From: Nitrososphaerota archaeon
Lineage (GTDB): Archaea > Thermoproteota > Nitrososphaeria > Nitrososphaerales > CADDZS01
Length of the DNA stretch: 40,580 nucleotides
Assembly: GCA_027314685.1 (NCBI GenBank)
Contig: DAHVAI010000309.1
Coordinates: 1 to 40,580, forward strand
Reading direction: 5' to 3'
The translations under genes were made by a program, and so were the position numbers. The notes under the pieces are model-generated. The model was not told the DNA's origin and searched no databases. It saw only the letters and a list, made by a program, of their open reading frames with translations. Within the stretch, counting starts at the first letter, position 1. Each line of letters starts with the position of its first letter. This document shows, one piece after another, positions 1-8,256 of this stretch.

Positions 1-1158
1 ATGCTCAGTGTTGGCGAACTCTCGTTTCTGCACTTGTACATATGCAGGCATTCCTACGGTAGAGTATTCTCTTGCAAGTTCGAACATGGAGAGGTTTAGA
101 GTATGGAATCCCGCTAGTGTGACGAATTGGAACTTGTACCCCATTGTAACGAGCTCTCTCTGGAATGATTTGATTTCTTCTGGTGCAAGATTTTTCTCCC
201 AATTGAACGAAGGCGAACAGTTGTAAGCAAGGATCTTTTCCGGATATTCTCTATGAATTCCTTCGGCAAACCTTCGAGCTTCTTCGATATTTGCACTTGC
301 CGTCTCGCACCAAATCATGTCACAGTACGGGGCGTACGCAATCCCCCTAGCGATCGCAGACTCCAGTCCAGACCTAACTCCGTAAAATCCATCCGTAGTT
401 CTTCCCCCTGTGATGAAGGGCTGATCTCTTGGATCCACGTCACTTGTGATCAACGTAGCCCCGTTGGAGTCAGTTCTGGCTACTACAAGTGTCGGTACAT
501 CTAGTACATCTGCAGCAAGCCTAGCTGCTATGAGGCTCCTGATATGTTGACTCGTGGGAACTAGGACTTTGCCTCCCATGTGGCCGCACTTTTTCTCTGA
601 AGAAAGCTGATCCTCATAGTGGACTGCAGCAGCCCCAGACTCGATCATTTGTTTTGTGAGCTCGAAGACGTTCAAATGTCCTCCGAATCCAGCCTCACCG
701 TCTGCAACGATTGGGACGTACCAATCGATATCTTCCTTTCCTTCATTCTTGTACGCGAGGTCTGCGCGTTCAAGAGCTTTGTTTATTCGTCTTACCAATG
801 CTGGAACACTGTCAGATGGATAGAGACTCTGGTCTGGATATGTATTGCCCGACAGGTTTGCATCAGCTGCTACTTGCCAGCCGCTGCAATAGATTGCTTT
901 CATGCCAGCCTGGACCATCTGAACTGCCTGGAGTCCAGTCAACGCACTCAGCGTGGCAATGTAAGAGTCGCCTTGAAGAGCGTCCCACAGTTTCTCGGAT
1001 CCATTCCTAGCAAGAGTGTAATCGATCTTGATTGATGAGCGAAGGGCCTCAACGTCTCGTGCTGAGTAAGGTCTTACAATACCTTCCCAACGCTCTTCAT
1101 CCCATGCGTTTTCTATCTCTTTGATAGTCTCAGTTTTCGATAGCATGATTTGCGCCAT
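1..1158 (-). CDS. aceA: Isocitrate lyase (C-terminus cut by window edge)
   Basis: Cleaves isocitrate to glyoxylate and succinate in the cytosol, the first step of the glyoxylate bypass. The 386 codons in the window carry the family signature [10 protein letters not shown] at about residues 189-198, with the catalytic Cys at 191. They also carry the [12 protein letters not shown] and YEDQ segments and the [10 protein letters not shown] strand of the TIM barrel. The reading frame runs off the left edge, so perhaps 40-50 C-terminal residues are missing compared with the usual roughly 430. ATG 1158 gives [10 protein letters not shown]; an in-frame ATG at 1146 is an alternative. The gene lies 9 bases downstream of the small zinc-ribbon gene and is probably co-transcribed with it. 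Malate synthase is not in the window. Confidence 0.95.
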   Translation of the reverse strand, partial: MAQIMLSKTETIKEIENAWDEERWEGIVRPYSARDVEALRSSIKIDYTLARNGSEKLWDALQGDSYIATLSALTGLQAVQMVQAGMKAIYCSGWQVAADANLSGNTYPDQSLYPSDSVPALVRRINKALERADLAYKNEGKEDIDWYVPIVADGEAGFGGHLNVFELTKQMIESGAAAVHYEDQLSSEKKCGHMGGKVLVPTSQHIRSLIAARLAADVLDVPTLVVARTDSNGATLITSDVDPRDQPFITGGRTTDGFYGVRSGLESAIARGIAYAPYCDMIWCETASANIEEARRFAEGIHREYPEKILAYNCSPSFNWEKNLAPEEIKSFQRELVTMGYKFQFVTLAGFHTLNLSMFELAREYSTVGMPAYVQVQKREFANTEH

Positions 1159-1167
1159 TTCCCACGA

Positions 1168-1347
1168 TCAGGATATGTACGTCTCTTGGATAGTTAGTCC
1201 CAAGTTTTCGAGACCCACATTAGTTGACGCCCACGAATAGCAATCAGGACAAATCTTGGTATTGACTTGCGCGACAAACCCTTGAGTCTCGCGCGCACAG
1301 AACCTACATTCGACGTCGAATAAGTAGCCTTCACGGGTTGAAATCAT
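1168..1347 (-). CDS. Small zinc-ribbon protein upstream of isocitrate lyase
   Basis: A protein of about 59 residues with two paired-cysteine knuckles, CRFC near the N-terminus and CPDC about 20 residues later, spaced as in a four-cysteine zinc ribbon. No named family is recognised. ATG 1347 is preferred over an in-frame GTG at 1353, because the TATA-like box at 1370-1377 sits 27 bases upstream of the ATG, which would make the transcript leaderless. The gene is first in a likely two-gene unit with isocitrate lyase, so a regulatory or assembly role for that enzyme is possible but is inference only. It is short, so a non-coding explanation remains possible. Confidence 0.55.
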   Translation of the reverse strand: MISTREGYLFDVECRFCARETQGFVAQVNTKICPDCYSWASTNVGLENLGLTIQETYIS

Positions 1348-1369
1348 GCCCACTGCTTAGAGAGGGCGT

Positions 1370-1377
1370 GATAAAAG
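1370..1377 (-). promoter_or_regulatory. TATA-like box of the zinc-ribbon/isocitrate lyase unit
   Basis: CTTTTATC on the minus strand, centred about 27 bases before ATG 1347, matching the spacing repeated at other starts in this window. Confidence 0.55.
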
Positions 1378-1380
1378 TCA

Positions 1381-1419
1381 TATGCATACATACTATATGC
1401 TTCCCTGAGCATAGGAAGC
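1381..1419. promoter_or_regulatory. Tandem inverted repeats upstream of the isocitrate lyase promoter
   Basis: Two adjoining dyads lie just upstream of the TATA-like box. GCATA (1384-1388) pairs with TATGC (1396-1400), and the left part is itself the perfect palindrome TATGCATA (1381-1388). GCTTCC (1399-1404) pairs with GGAAGC (1414-1419) across a 9-base loop. Their position suits binding sites for a regulator of the glyoxylate-shunt unit. The binding protein is unknown. Confidence 0.4.
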
Positions 1420-1506
1420 AAGTACTTCACATCTGTATTGTATGTATATTATGGTGTATATACTCATACATACCTACTATAACGTATTCCAATCGGAACA
1501 TTCGCT

Positions 1507-1869
1507 TCAGCTCACTGTTCTTGGAATGAATCGCATCGATATCGAATTCACGCAGTGGCGTGTGTTCTTCTTCGTGAGACCTTCTCCTAAGAATACATGC
1601 CCTAGATGTGCACCACAGCTGGCACATTCTATTTCGACCCTCTCTCCATCTGAATCTGGCAATCGATTTACTGCACCTTTTATCTCATCATCAAAAGCCG
1701 GCCACCCACAACCGGCGTCGAATTTGTCTTCTGATCTGTAAAGCAAAGCGTCGCAGCGCCTACATACGTATGATCCGGGCTCGAAGAGTTGGTCATACTC
1801 GCCAGTGAATGGCATCTCAGTTCCTTTGTGAACGATTACTTCTTCTTCCTCGGGTGTGAGTTTGTTCAT
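1507..1869 (-). CDS. msrB: Peptide-methionine (R)-S-oxide reductase
   Basis: Reduces the R-epimer of methionine sulfoxide in oxidised proteins. The 120-residue protein is a typical single-domain MsrB. It has two CxxC zinc knuckles (CRRC about residues 36-39, CASC about 82-85), the GCGWPAF motif and the C-terminal NTRHCVNS segment whose Cys is the catalytic residue. The ATG is preceded by an AT-rich box at 1898-1907, giving a very short leader. It is transcribed away from the neighbouring PhzF gene by its own promoter and is a stand-alone oxidative-stress repair gene. Confidence 0.95.
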   Translation of the reverse strand: MNKLTPEEEEVIVHKGTEMPFTGEYDQLFEPGSYVCRRCDALLYRSEDKFDAGCGWPAFDDEIKGAVNRLPDSDGERVEIECASCGAHLGHVFLGEGLTKKNTRHCVNSISMRFIPRTVS

Positions 1870-1897
1870 TAACTCTCATCAGCTATTGGTCTGGTCT

Positions 1898-1907
1898 GAT
1901 ATTTTAG
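1898..1907 (-). promoter_or_regulatory. TATA-like box of msrB
   Basis: TAAAATATC on the minus strand, centred about 33 bases before ATG 1869. Confidence 0.45.
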
Positions 1908-1914
1908 AGATGCA

Positions 1915-2793
1915 CTAAAGAGTGATAGTTCCTTGCGCGACTGGGAAGACTCTCCCGCCGACCATTACTCCAAACTTCTTCGTACCTTCTGTCATCAAAA
2001 ACAGTTTAGAAGGTCTGCCTATTTCATATCCCTGATCTACAGTCACGGCAATTTCTCTTTTTCCAAAATATTTTTGGTTTGCAAGATAAGCCGCTAGACA
2101 ACCATTTCCACTTCCTGTAGCCGGATCTTCTGGAATGCCATAGTATTCTGTGAACACCCTGACAGCCAAGTCGCTGTCTTTGTTGTAAGCTTCCGGTGAG
2201 AAGACAAGGATCGACTTTGCTTCTTTGTCGTGTACAAGTTCCAAGTACGGTTCTTTTGCAATCTTGCATGACTTTAGTGTCTTGAGACTTTTGAGCGGTA
2301 CTATGAAGAATGGAATGCCTGTTGAGACGATCTGTATCGGAAATCTTCGGTCAATATCCTCGGGCCTAACTCCTAGTATCTTTGAAAAGTCATGGGGGTC
2401 GAATGCGTCTCTAAAGATCGGTTCCTTCTGTTTCATCCAGAGCAGGCCTGGTTTGTTCTTGTTGTATTGAAATGTTACAGGCACTTCTCCCACCTTGAGA
2501 TTTAACTTAATTGTCGAAACCTTCTCTTTGATCATGTGTTGCTGGATTACCCAAGCCGTTCCAAGTGTGGGATGGCCAGCGAAGGGTAGTTCATTCCTAG
2601 GCGTGAATATTCGGACATCATACGATTTTTTCCGTTTTGATATGAAAGTTGATTCTGAGAAGTTAAACTCGCGTGCAACCTTTTGCATCTGATAAGTGCT
2701 AAGATTCTTGCTGTCTGTCACTACGGCGAGCTGGTTTCCTGCATAACTCGAGTCTGCAAACACGTCCACAATGTAAAATTCGTAATGGTGCAT
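1915..2793 (-). CDS. PhzF family isomerase/epimerase-like protein
   Basis: Member of the PhzF family with the diaminopimelate-epimerase fold; characterised members isomerise small metabolites using one Glu. Visible are FNFSESTF with the conserved Glu at residue 47, GHPTLGTAW at about 73-81, and EDPATGSGNGCLAAYL with Asp 223 at the head of the second-domain helix. At 292 residues it has full family length. The substrate is not predictable; most members outside phenazine clusters are uncharacterised, and no phenazine genes are seen here. The start ATG lies about 28 bases from the TATA-like box at 2817-2824, consistent with a leaderless message. Confidence 0.9.
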   Translation of the reverse strand: MHHYEFYIVDVFADSSYAGNQLAVVTDSKNLSTYQMQKVAREFNFSESTFISKRKKSYDVRIFTPRNELPFAGHPTLGTAWVIQQHMIKEKVSTIKLNLKVGEVPVTFQYNKNKPGLLWMKQKEPIFRDAFDPHDFSKILGVRPEDIDRRFPIQIVSTGIPFFIVPLKSLKTLKSCKIAKEPYLELVHDKEAKSILVFSPEAYNKDSDLAVRVFTEYYGIPEDPATGSGNGCLAAYLANQKYFGKREIAVTVDQGYEIGRPSKLFLMTEGTKKFGVMVGGRVFPVAQGTITL

Positions 2794-2816
2794 GCGCCTT
2801 GCGATCTCGCTAATTG

Positions 2817-2826
2817 CTTTTATACA
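2817..2826. promoter_or_regulatory. Shared TATA-like box between divergent PhzF and hydrolase genes
   Basis: The sequence CTTTTATAC reads as TATAAAAG toward the PhzF start (2793) and as TTTATAC toward the hydrolase (2877). Only 83 bases separate the two starts and this is the only convincing box between them. Confidence 0.5.
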
Positions 2827-2876
2827 TAGGCATTGCTTCCCGACGAATTAGATTCTTCTTGTATTCCTCTAAGAAA

Positions 2877-3935
2877 ATGGAGTATTCGAGCGAAGGTTTC
2901 TTCCACCGTAATGTAGAGCGTCTACTCGCCGATGGGGTCTGGTATCCAGATCTGATGAAGGTAGTCAATTCTTCGCACTCAATGGAGGATTGGATGAAGA
3001 ACTGGATGGAACTAGCTTTGGTTCACCAGAATATCGCGGAATCCTCCTTGAAGGAAGGGAACCTTGCGACTGCCGGAGAAGCATTCTTTCGGGCAACTCA
3101 GTACAATCACTTTGCACAATTTCATGACTTTCATAATACTTCCCTAAAGAATGAAGCCTTTAGAAGGAAAATTTACAACCATAAGACAGGAGCACCATGT
3201 TTCAGCCCGCCTGCCGAGCGAATTGAGATTCCCTTTGAGAATACGAAGCTACCCGGATATTTTAGACTCCCCGCGGGAAAGAAAAAACCACCGCTGGTCA
3301 TACTGGTTGGCGGACTTGAGGGTGGTAAGGAGGAGAACCATTTGTTTCAAGGTCTTTGCCTTGAGAGAGGACTTGCCACTTTTGCATTTGACGGACCTGG
3401 ACAGAATGAGGTCTACTATAGCATGAAGGCAAGGTTGGATTTTGAGAAGTCAGCTTCAGCGGTGATCGACTATTTCCAGAAAAGAGAAGAAATTGACAGA
3501 GAAAGAATCGCTGTCGTGGGAAGGAGCTTGGGCGGTTACTACGCTCCGAGATGTGCTGGTTATGACAAGCGCATCAAAGCATGCGTTGCCTGGAGTTCGC
3601 TGTATGATTTTGCGAGTGCTTGGGATTTTATGTCAGCACTGCACAAAGATGGACTCGCGTATATTGCCGGGAAGAAGGATAGGGACGAGGCGCGAACGTT
3701 CTACAACGATTGGACGTTAAAGGGGGTCGCTGACAAAATCACTTGCCCATTGTATATACTTCAGGGAAGACTTGATGATGTCTTCCCCGCGGAACACGCC
3801 AATCTTCTAGCAAAAGATGCGAAAGGACCTACAACAGTCACTATAGAAGAAGAAGGAGTCCACTGCGCGCATAATCTCTCGCACATAGTAAGGCCCAGGA
3901 TCGCTGATTGGGTAGCAAAGACTATGAAGGTATGA
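2877..3935 (+). CDS. Alpha/beta hydrolase with N-terminal helical domain (DHPON-hydrolase-like)
   Basis: A serine hydrolase of about 352 residues. An all-helical N-terminal region (about 1-110) precedes an alpha/beta-hydrolase domain. That domain has the nucleophile elbow GRSLGG (Ser 217), the acid in QGRLDDVFP (about Asp 300/301) and the catalytic His near the C-terminus (EGVHCAH, about 329-332). The helical cap plus this core resembles 2,6-dihydroxypseudooxynicotine hydrolase, which cleaves a C-C bond in nicotine degradation, and related FrsA/DUF1100 proteins. ATG 2877 is preferred to an in-frame upstream start at 2814, because the earlier one would place the TATA-like box inside the gene and adds an unlikely basic extension. 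Substrate unknown. Confidence 0.85.
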   Translation: MEYSSEGFFHRNVERLLADGVWYPDLMKVVNSSHSMEDWMKNWMELALVHQNIAESSLKEGNLATAGEAFFRATQYNHFAQFHDFHNTSLKNEAFRRKIYNHKTGAPCFSPPAERIEIPFENTKLPGYFRLPAGKKKPPLVILVGGLEGGKEENHLFQGLCLERGLATFAFDGPGQNEVYYSMKARLDFEKSASAVIDYFQKREEIDRERIAVVGRSLGGYYAPRCAGYDKRIKACVAWSSLYDFASAWDFMSALHKDGLAYIAGKKDRDEARTFYNDWTLKGVADKITCPLYILQGRLDDVFPAEHANLLAKDAKGPTTVTIEEEGVHCAHNLSHIVRPRIADWVAKTMKV

Positions 3936-3964
3936 TATTTGTTTCAGTGTCAAACACAAGAGTA

Positions 3965-3972
3965 GTTTATTT
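3965..3972 (+). promoter_or_regulatory. TATA-like box of amidohydrolase gene
   Basis: GTTTATTT centred about 35 bases before TTG 4004. Confidence 0.4.
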
Positions 3973-4003
3973 CCAGTAACTAAAATCAGCGAAGTGAATA
4001 CAC

Positions 4004-5014
4004 TTGAACATAGTCGACGCCCACAGCCACATGACCACGAAATCCTACCTTAAGCGGTTAGGTGAGTTTACTGATACCGAAATCAAGAATACTCTAACTG
4101 GTCAGCAAAAACTGTGTGATGCGCATCCCCAATTCTACGACGTTGAAATGAGGTTAAGGGATCTCGACAGGTATGGTATAAAATCTCAAGTCATTACTGG
4201 TAATCCTAGAATTGACCCAAACAACTTCAGATTGAGCGACAAAGAACTCATTGACCTATCTCGCAAGGCTAATGATTGTGTCGCAGAATGCCAAGATAAA
4301 TCGAAGGGAAGACTCGCAGGACTTGGAACGGCACCATTATCTGTTTTCGATTCTGGCGAGCAGCTTGAGGAAATGAAGCGCGCGATGCACGATCTTGGAT
4401 TACGAGGTTTTCTTGTACTGAGCAATATCCGCGGTACTCCGATTGACAAATTCCGTAGTTTCTGGAAAAATGCAGATGCTCTTTCTGCCCCCGTATATGT
4501 CCACCCAGCGAACCCACTAAAGGGAGAAACAAGATCCTATGAGGAAGAGTTCGATCTGATTGTAACCTTCGCCTGGCCTTTTGAGACCGCTTTGATTCTA
4601 TCCAGATTAATTTTCACCGGTATCGCAAAAGACTTTCCCAACGTGAAGATAGTGTCACATCATCTAGGAGGGAATGTCACTTTTCTTGAGGGTAGAATAA
4701 ATGAAGTCTACAGCGAACCAGGCAGGCCGATTCAGAAGGAGAGAATTACATCAGAAGCCACACTTCGACCGCTGATCGACTACTACAAGAGATTCTACTA
4801 TGACACAGCTATCGGAAGCACAGCAGCTGTTAGATGCGCTTATGATGTCTTTGGGGCAGAGCGAATTATTTTCGCGACTGACTATCCATATGGGATCGAT
4901 GGTGGTAGGTTCCGTCTTGCCACCTACCCTGAAATGGTAGGCAAAGCTGGTCTATCAAAGAACGAGCTTGAACAGATCTATGAAGTGAACGTGACGAAGT
5001 TGCTAAAGCTCTGA
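4004..5014 (+). CDS. Metal-dependent amidohydrolase (amidohydrolase-2/ACMSD-like)
   Basis: A 336-residue TIM-barrel hydrolase or decarboxylase of the amidohydrolase-2 family, which includes aminocarboxymuconate-semialdehyde and hydroxybenzoate-type decarboxylases. All metal ligands are present: DAHSH at residues 5-9, a His in VYVHPANP, a His in IVSHHLGG and the Asp of FATDYPYG. Translation starts at TTG 4004, because no ATG or GTG is available in frame before the DAHSH strand. It stands alone between an alpha/beta hydrolase and a solute-binding protein. The family is often found in pathways for aromatic or heterocyclic acids; whether this one hydrolyses or decarboxylates cannot be told. Confidence 0.88.
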   Translation: MNIVDAHSHMTTKSYLKRLGEFTDTEIKNTLTGQQKLCDAHPQFYDVEMRLRDLDRYGIKSQVITGNPRIDPNNFRLSDKELIDLSRKANDCVAECQDKSKGRLAGLGTAPLSVFDSGEQLEEMKRAMHDLGLRGFLVLSNIRGTPIDKFRSFWKNADALSAPVYVHPANPLKGETRSYEEEFDLIVTFAWPFETALILSRLIFTGIAKDFPNVKIVSHHLGGNVTFLEGRINEVYSEPGRPIQKERITSEATLRPLIDYYKRFYYDTAIGSTAAVRCAYDVFGAERIIFATDYPYGIDGGRFRLATYPEMVGKAGLSKNELEQIYEVNVTKLLKL

Positions 5015-5141
5015 TCATCTTTTCCTGACTAAGAACTGGGTATCTGAACAAAGAGAAAAAATCGGAGTTCCTCGGAAGAAGTCTACTGACTTTCCCGAGA
5101 GCGCTCGTAAACTGACTGCTTTCCTGTTGAAACCGCCGGAA

Positions 5142-7088
5142 CTAAGTCCCGGATGGTTTCCGTCTCATAATGTACGCAGCGATTCCAGCAATGACGATTA
5201 TGACTACGACGATTCCCGCGACTATTTCCAGCGTAGCGCTGCTGGAACTAGTGGTTGTAGATGTTGTCGTAGTAGGTGAAGTTGCAATTGAAGTGGTGGT
5301 TGAGGTGCTGCTTGAGCTGGTTGATGTTGGAAGTGAAGTTGTTGTGCTCGTCGAAGAGCCTGTGCCTGCAGGTTGCAAGACATTGAACATGGTCGTGTTG
5401 AACTGGCCAACTAGGAACCAATCACCTTGTGGTGGCCAGTTTGTCCATTTAGCTGTGTTGTATGCGTAAATCTTGTCAGGGTACGATAGCTGAATCACAG
5501 GCAGGTATTGTGCTTGAAGTGCCTGAATGTTGTCCAAGTACTTCGCCTGAGTAGCAACATTTGTTGACGGCGTATCATCTACTGCTGTCAAGTTTGACTG
5601 GTATTGTGCGTCTGCACTCGGAGGATAAAGCCAGTGTGTGTTCCCATCAGCTGAAGCAGTAGCCGTCCAACCGGAACATCCTGGAATGCCCTGGGTATCG
5701 CATCCTTGTTGCGCATCAACCCACGGTGAGAAGTATAGCGGGCCGCCACTTGTTCTGATCACCAGATTGTTGCGCATATTGAATGCGTTAGCAGCGTAGT
5801 CTGACCCCAAGTTCTGCACAGTCAAAGTCTGAGTGGATACTTTGATTCCGAGTTGCTCGAGGAAGCCAGCGACTTGCTGAGCCACAGTGATATCCGAAGG
5901 TACCTGAATATCTGTGTAGATTGTAACCGAATACGCAGTCCCGTTAGGGAAATACAGTTGACTGCTCGGACTTCCACCACCCGTGAAGCCAAGCTGGTGT
6001 AGAATATCCATAGATTTTGTGACATTGTATGGGTATGTCTGTTGGTTTGGGTTATAGAACGAGTAAACTGTAGGTATTTCGCCTTGAGCATTGTTGGTAG
6101 GCTGTGCGAAACCGCCCCAAGCTTGTTGTACTATTGCTGAACTGTTGATTGAATATGCGAGGGCCTGTCTGAACTGAGTCATGTTATAGGGATACTGGGT
6201 TACATTGTACCACATAGTGGTAGCTTCGTTCGCCTTGACATCATCAAGATGGATGTTCGGATATGGCGCGAAAGCTGCAATGTTCGCAGTAGCAATAGGG
6301 CCACCGAAGTCAGCAGAACTAGAAACCATAAACGGTGTTACTTGCGATAGACTCTCTACAAAGTCCACAGTAATCTGACATGCTGTGGGCTTTGCTCCTG
6401 GCCAATATGGATTGGGGAGCATCACTGCTTCGGTAGAACCAGATGTGTAGTTTGCGATATACCAAGGTCCATCGGCAATTGCAGTTCCGAAGAGCGGATC
6501 GGCAGGACCTTTTGCAACATCAGTTGCTGACACCATTGGTGCATAATAATATGTAGAAGCCTCGTTAGGGAATTGCGCGTCTGTCCTGTTCAAGATTACC
6601 GTGGCAGTATCACTGTTCACGATTTGAACACCAGTTACTTCGGTATGCATTGCGGTGATATCGTAACTTGAATTCAGCGCATAGGCTGGACTAAGCCATG
6701 CCTTAATGTCGCTGCTGGATACTGGGTTCCCGTTCGACCAAGTCAGACCTGGTCTTATGTGAAATGTCCATTGAGTATAGTTCGAGTTAGCAGTTATCCA
6801 GTTAGTTGCGGCATCTGCCCAGTCAAGGCTACCATTCGGGTAAAGTGGATACGGACTTAACGACAGGTATTCGAGTGATGCCACGAAGAAAGTAGAGTCG
6901 CCCGAAGCTGTAAGATAGTTGAAATTTTGCGGTATAGGTTCTGTTACGAATGTAATCGTCCTGTTTGAAGGACAACTACTTGCAGCTGTGCTAACCACTA
7001 CTGATGGCATAACGAGGCCTAGAATCGAGGCCGCAGAAAAGACAACTAACAACGAAAGTACTACTATTGAAACTCTCTTTTGGGGCAT
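5142..7088 (-). CDS. Membrane-anchored ABC solute-binding protein, family 5 (peptide/nickel type)
   Basis: Extracytoplasmic binding protein of the DppA/OppA type, 648 residues. A Sec-type signal or anchor helix occupies about residues 8-35. The SBP_bac_5 domain follows, with the usual YLSLSPYPLYPNG and WTFHIRPGLTWSNG-like N-lobe segments. A Ser/Thr-rich linker (about 575-615) leads to a C-terminal transmembrane helix and a short basic tail. This architecture is typical of archaeal binding proteins held in the membrane by a C-terminal anchor. No permease or ATPase genes are adjacent, so it is an orphan that must work with a transporter encoded elsewhere. Asn-X-Ser/Thr sequons are frequent, consistent with glycosylation outside the cell. 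Confidence 0.93.
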   Translation of the reverse strand: MPQKRVSIVVLSLLVVFSAASILGLVMPSVVVSTAASSCPSNRTITFVTEPIPQNFNYLTASGDSTFFVASLEYLSLSPYPLYPNGSLDWADAATNWITANSNYTQWTFHIRPGLTWSNGNPVSSSDIKAWLSPAYALNSSYDITAMHTEVTGVQIVNSDTATVILNRTDAQFPNEASTYYYAPMVSATDVAKGPADPLFGTAIADGPWYIANYTSGSTEAVMLPNPYWPGAKPTACQITVDFVESLSQVTPFMVSSSADFGGPIATANIAAFAPYPNIHLDDVKANEATTMWYNVTQYPYNMTQFRQALAYSINSSAIVQQAWGGFAQPTNNAQGEIPTVYSFYNPNQQTYPYNVTKSMDILHQLGFTGGGSPSSQLYFPNGTAYSVTIYTDIQVPSDITVAQQVAGFLEQLGIKVSTQTLTVQNLGSDYAANAFNMRNNLVIRTSGGPLYFSPWVDAQQGCDTQGIPGCSGWTATASADGNTHWLYPPSADAQYQSNLTAVDDTPSTNVATQAKYLDNIQALQAQYLPVIQLSYPDKIYAYNTAKWTNWPPQGDWFLVGQFNTTMFNVLQPAGTGSSTSTTTSLPTSTSSSSTSTTTSIATSPTTTTSTTTSSSSATLEIVAGIVVVIIVIAGIAAYIMRRKPSGT

Positions 7089-7118
7089 AAACCTTTGTGA
7101 GGCGAAAAAGAACGAACC

Positions 7119-7127
7119 TATTAAGTA
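7119..7127 (-). promoter_or_regulatory. TATA-like box of the solute-binding protein gene
   Basis: TACTTAATA on the minus strand, centred about 35 bases before ATG 7088 and only 11 bases from the direct repeat flanking the insertion sequence. The core promoter survived the insertion but any more distal control sites were displaced by 1.1 kb. Confidence 0.45.
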
Positions 7128-7137
7128 TTACTTGAAT

Positions 7138-7154
7138 AGGTTAGATGAACCTGT
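7138..7154. repeat. Target-site duplication, left copy
   Basis: AGGTTAGATGAACCTGT, identical to 8256-8272 on the other side of the insertion sequence. The target is itself a dyad, AGGTT-AGATG-AACCT. Confidence 0.85.
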
Positions 7155-7193
7155 TGGAGAACCAAGGAGGATATGTCACCCCTTTGGCACAAC
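7155..7193 (+). repeat. Left terminal inverted repeat of the insertion sequence
   Basis: Begins TGGAGAACC and ends TTGGCACAAC; pairs with 8216-8256. The transposase stop codon at 7176 lies inside this repeat. Confidence 0.85.
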
Positions 7194-8198
7194 TGAAACA
7201 GGAAGGATATGATCAAGCTTAAGAGCTTTTACGAGTCGCTCAAACCAGCTTGGATCACTTCTTCCAGAGTACCGCTCTTCTGGGCAGCATTTCGTCGTAG
7301 ACACTATCTTTCCATTGTTGTACCAGTCCACATAGACTCTGATACATTTGTCAATTGCATCAGGATCTCTAGTACGACCTAACCTGTGTCGAAGGAACGC
7401 CTTCATTCCCTTCTGGAAGTTCGACAGCTTTCCCAACGTTTGAGGGTGGTGCACCGAGGACCAGATGTGTTTTCCAGTAAGATGCGTCTCGCAGTACTTT
7501 CTCATAGTCGAGTTGTTCCTTGCGAACTGCTTTCCGTTGTCTGTCAGGAGATTCTCGTATACTTCCGGATGAAGTTTCTCCATCGAAAAGACGACTGCGT
7601 CATCCGTTGCTGGTCCATTCAATCTCTCAGCCCAGCCCTTTCTTGAGTAATCGTCTTCCATCGTCAAGATTGGATAGCCGTTGAAGATGGTTAGATCACC
7701 TTGGATCAAGGAGTCAGAATGACCCCACTCAAATCTTTTGTACTCCCTCTGGAGTCTTCTTTCTGCTTCGACGAAACCATTCCGAGCAAGAATGTTGTAG
7801 CACGTCGTGTCGGTGATTTTTGCCACAGATACTGCTGCCTTCAGGCTCTCGTTGACTATCAGCGCAAGCTGTTCAGAACCAAATCCTGTCGCGTTCCTCA
7901 CCTCGACGACTCTCCTCTCAATATCTGGAGGAGTCTTGTTCTTCGGGATGGTGCGAGGAGCTCTTGATTTGAATCTGAGACCTGCGATGCCTTCCTCCCT
8001 GAATCTCCTGACTATCCTCTTTAGCTGGCGCTCGCTCCTTCCGATGATTTCGGAAGCTTTCTTCCTGGTTATTCGAATCAGGTCGTCAGCGAGCGTTCTT
8101 GCGACTGCTTGGTATCGTTTCCTGACGTATTCTTCTTCAGCTCTTAATAGAGCGACATGCCCCTCTTCCAGATACACCTCTCCTTGCACAATGATCAT
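7176..8198 (-). CDS. IS481-like DDE transposase
   Basis: A 340-residue transposase. An N-terminal helix-turn-helix region (about 45-75, KKASEIIGRSERQLKRIVRR) is followed by a linker and an integrase-type catalytic core. The first two acidic residues are clear: Asp 168 in QGDLT and Asp 220 in LLTDNG. In the position of the third, where relatives usually read HPQTxGKxERF, this protein has HPQTLGKLSNF with Ser 259, so the usual Glu is absent. The C-terminal YVDWYNNGK and PEERYSG motifs are typical of the group. It is the only gene of the element and has no frameshift or internal stop. Confidence 0.9.
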   Translation of the reverse strand: MIIVQGEVYLEEGHVALLRAEEEYVRKRYQAVARTLADDLIRITRKKASEIIGRSERQLKRIVRRFREEGIAGLRFKSRAPRTIPKNKTPPDIERRVVEVRNATGFGSEQLALIVNESLKAAVSVAKITDTTCYNILARNGFVEAERRLQREYKRFEWGHSDSLIQGDLTIFNGYPILTMEDDYSRKGWAERLNGPATDDAVVFSMEKLHPEVYENLLTDNGKQFARNNSTMRKYCETHLTGKHIWSSVHHPQTLGKLSNFQKGMKAFLRHRLGRTRDPDAIDKCIRVYVDWYNNGKIVSTTKCCPEERYSGRSDPSWFERLVKALKLDHILPVSVVPKG

Positions 8199-8215
8199 TG
8201 TTTATCCCTTTGACC

Positions 8216-8256
8216 GTTGTGCCAAGGAGGGGTGACAGATCTACCTTAGTTTTCCA
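8216..8256 (-). repeat. Right terminal inverted repeat of the insertion sequence
   Basis: Complement of the left repeat with five mismatches in the first 29 positions and a 2-base insertion after CACCCC. Confidence 0.85.

Larger units (their letters stand above)
7155..8256. mobile_element. Complete insertion sequence, DDE transposase, about 1.1 kb
   Basis: A single-gene insertion sequence of about 1102 bases. The ends form imperfect inverted repeats. Left TGGAGAACCAAGGAGG and right (complement) TGGAAAACTAAGGTAG continue through a shared TGTCACCCCT, then after a 2-base offset TTGGCACAAC, so each repeat spans about 39-41 bases. Over the first 29 positions 24 match. Both sides are flanked by the same 16-17 bases (the terminal A is shared with the element end). 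The element sits 66 bases upstream of the solute-binding protein gene. Intact ends and an intact gene suggest a fairly recent insertion. Confidence 0.9.

Noticed and set aside
619..1035. 138-codon plus-strand frame
   Set aside because: Antisense to isocitrate lyase, whose motifs are unmistakable.
5222..5469. Long frames opposite the solute-binding protein's Ser/Thr-rich linker
   Set aside because: Low-complexity codons of the linker give open frames on both strands; the translations look like nothing but repeats of Val/Glu or Gln/Ala.
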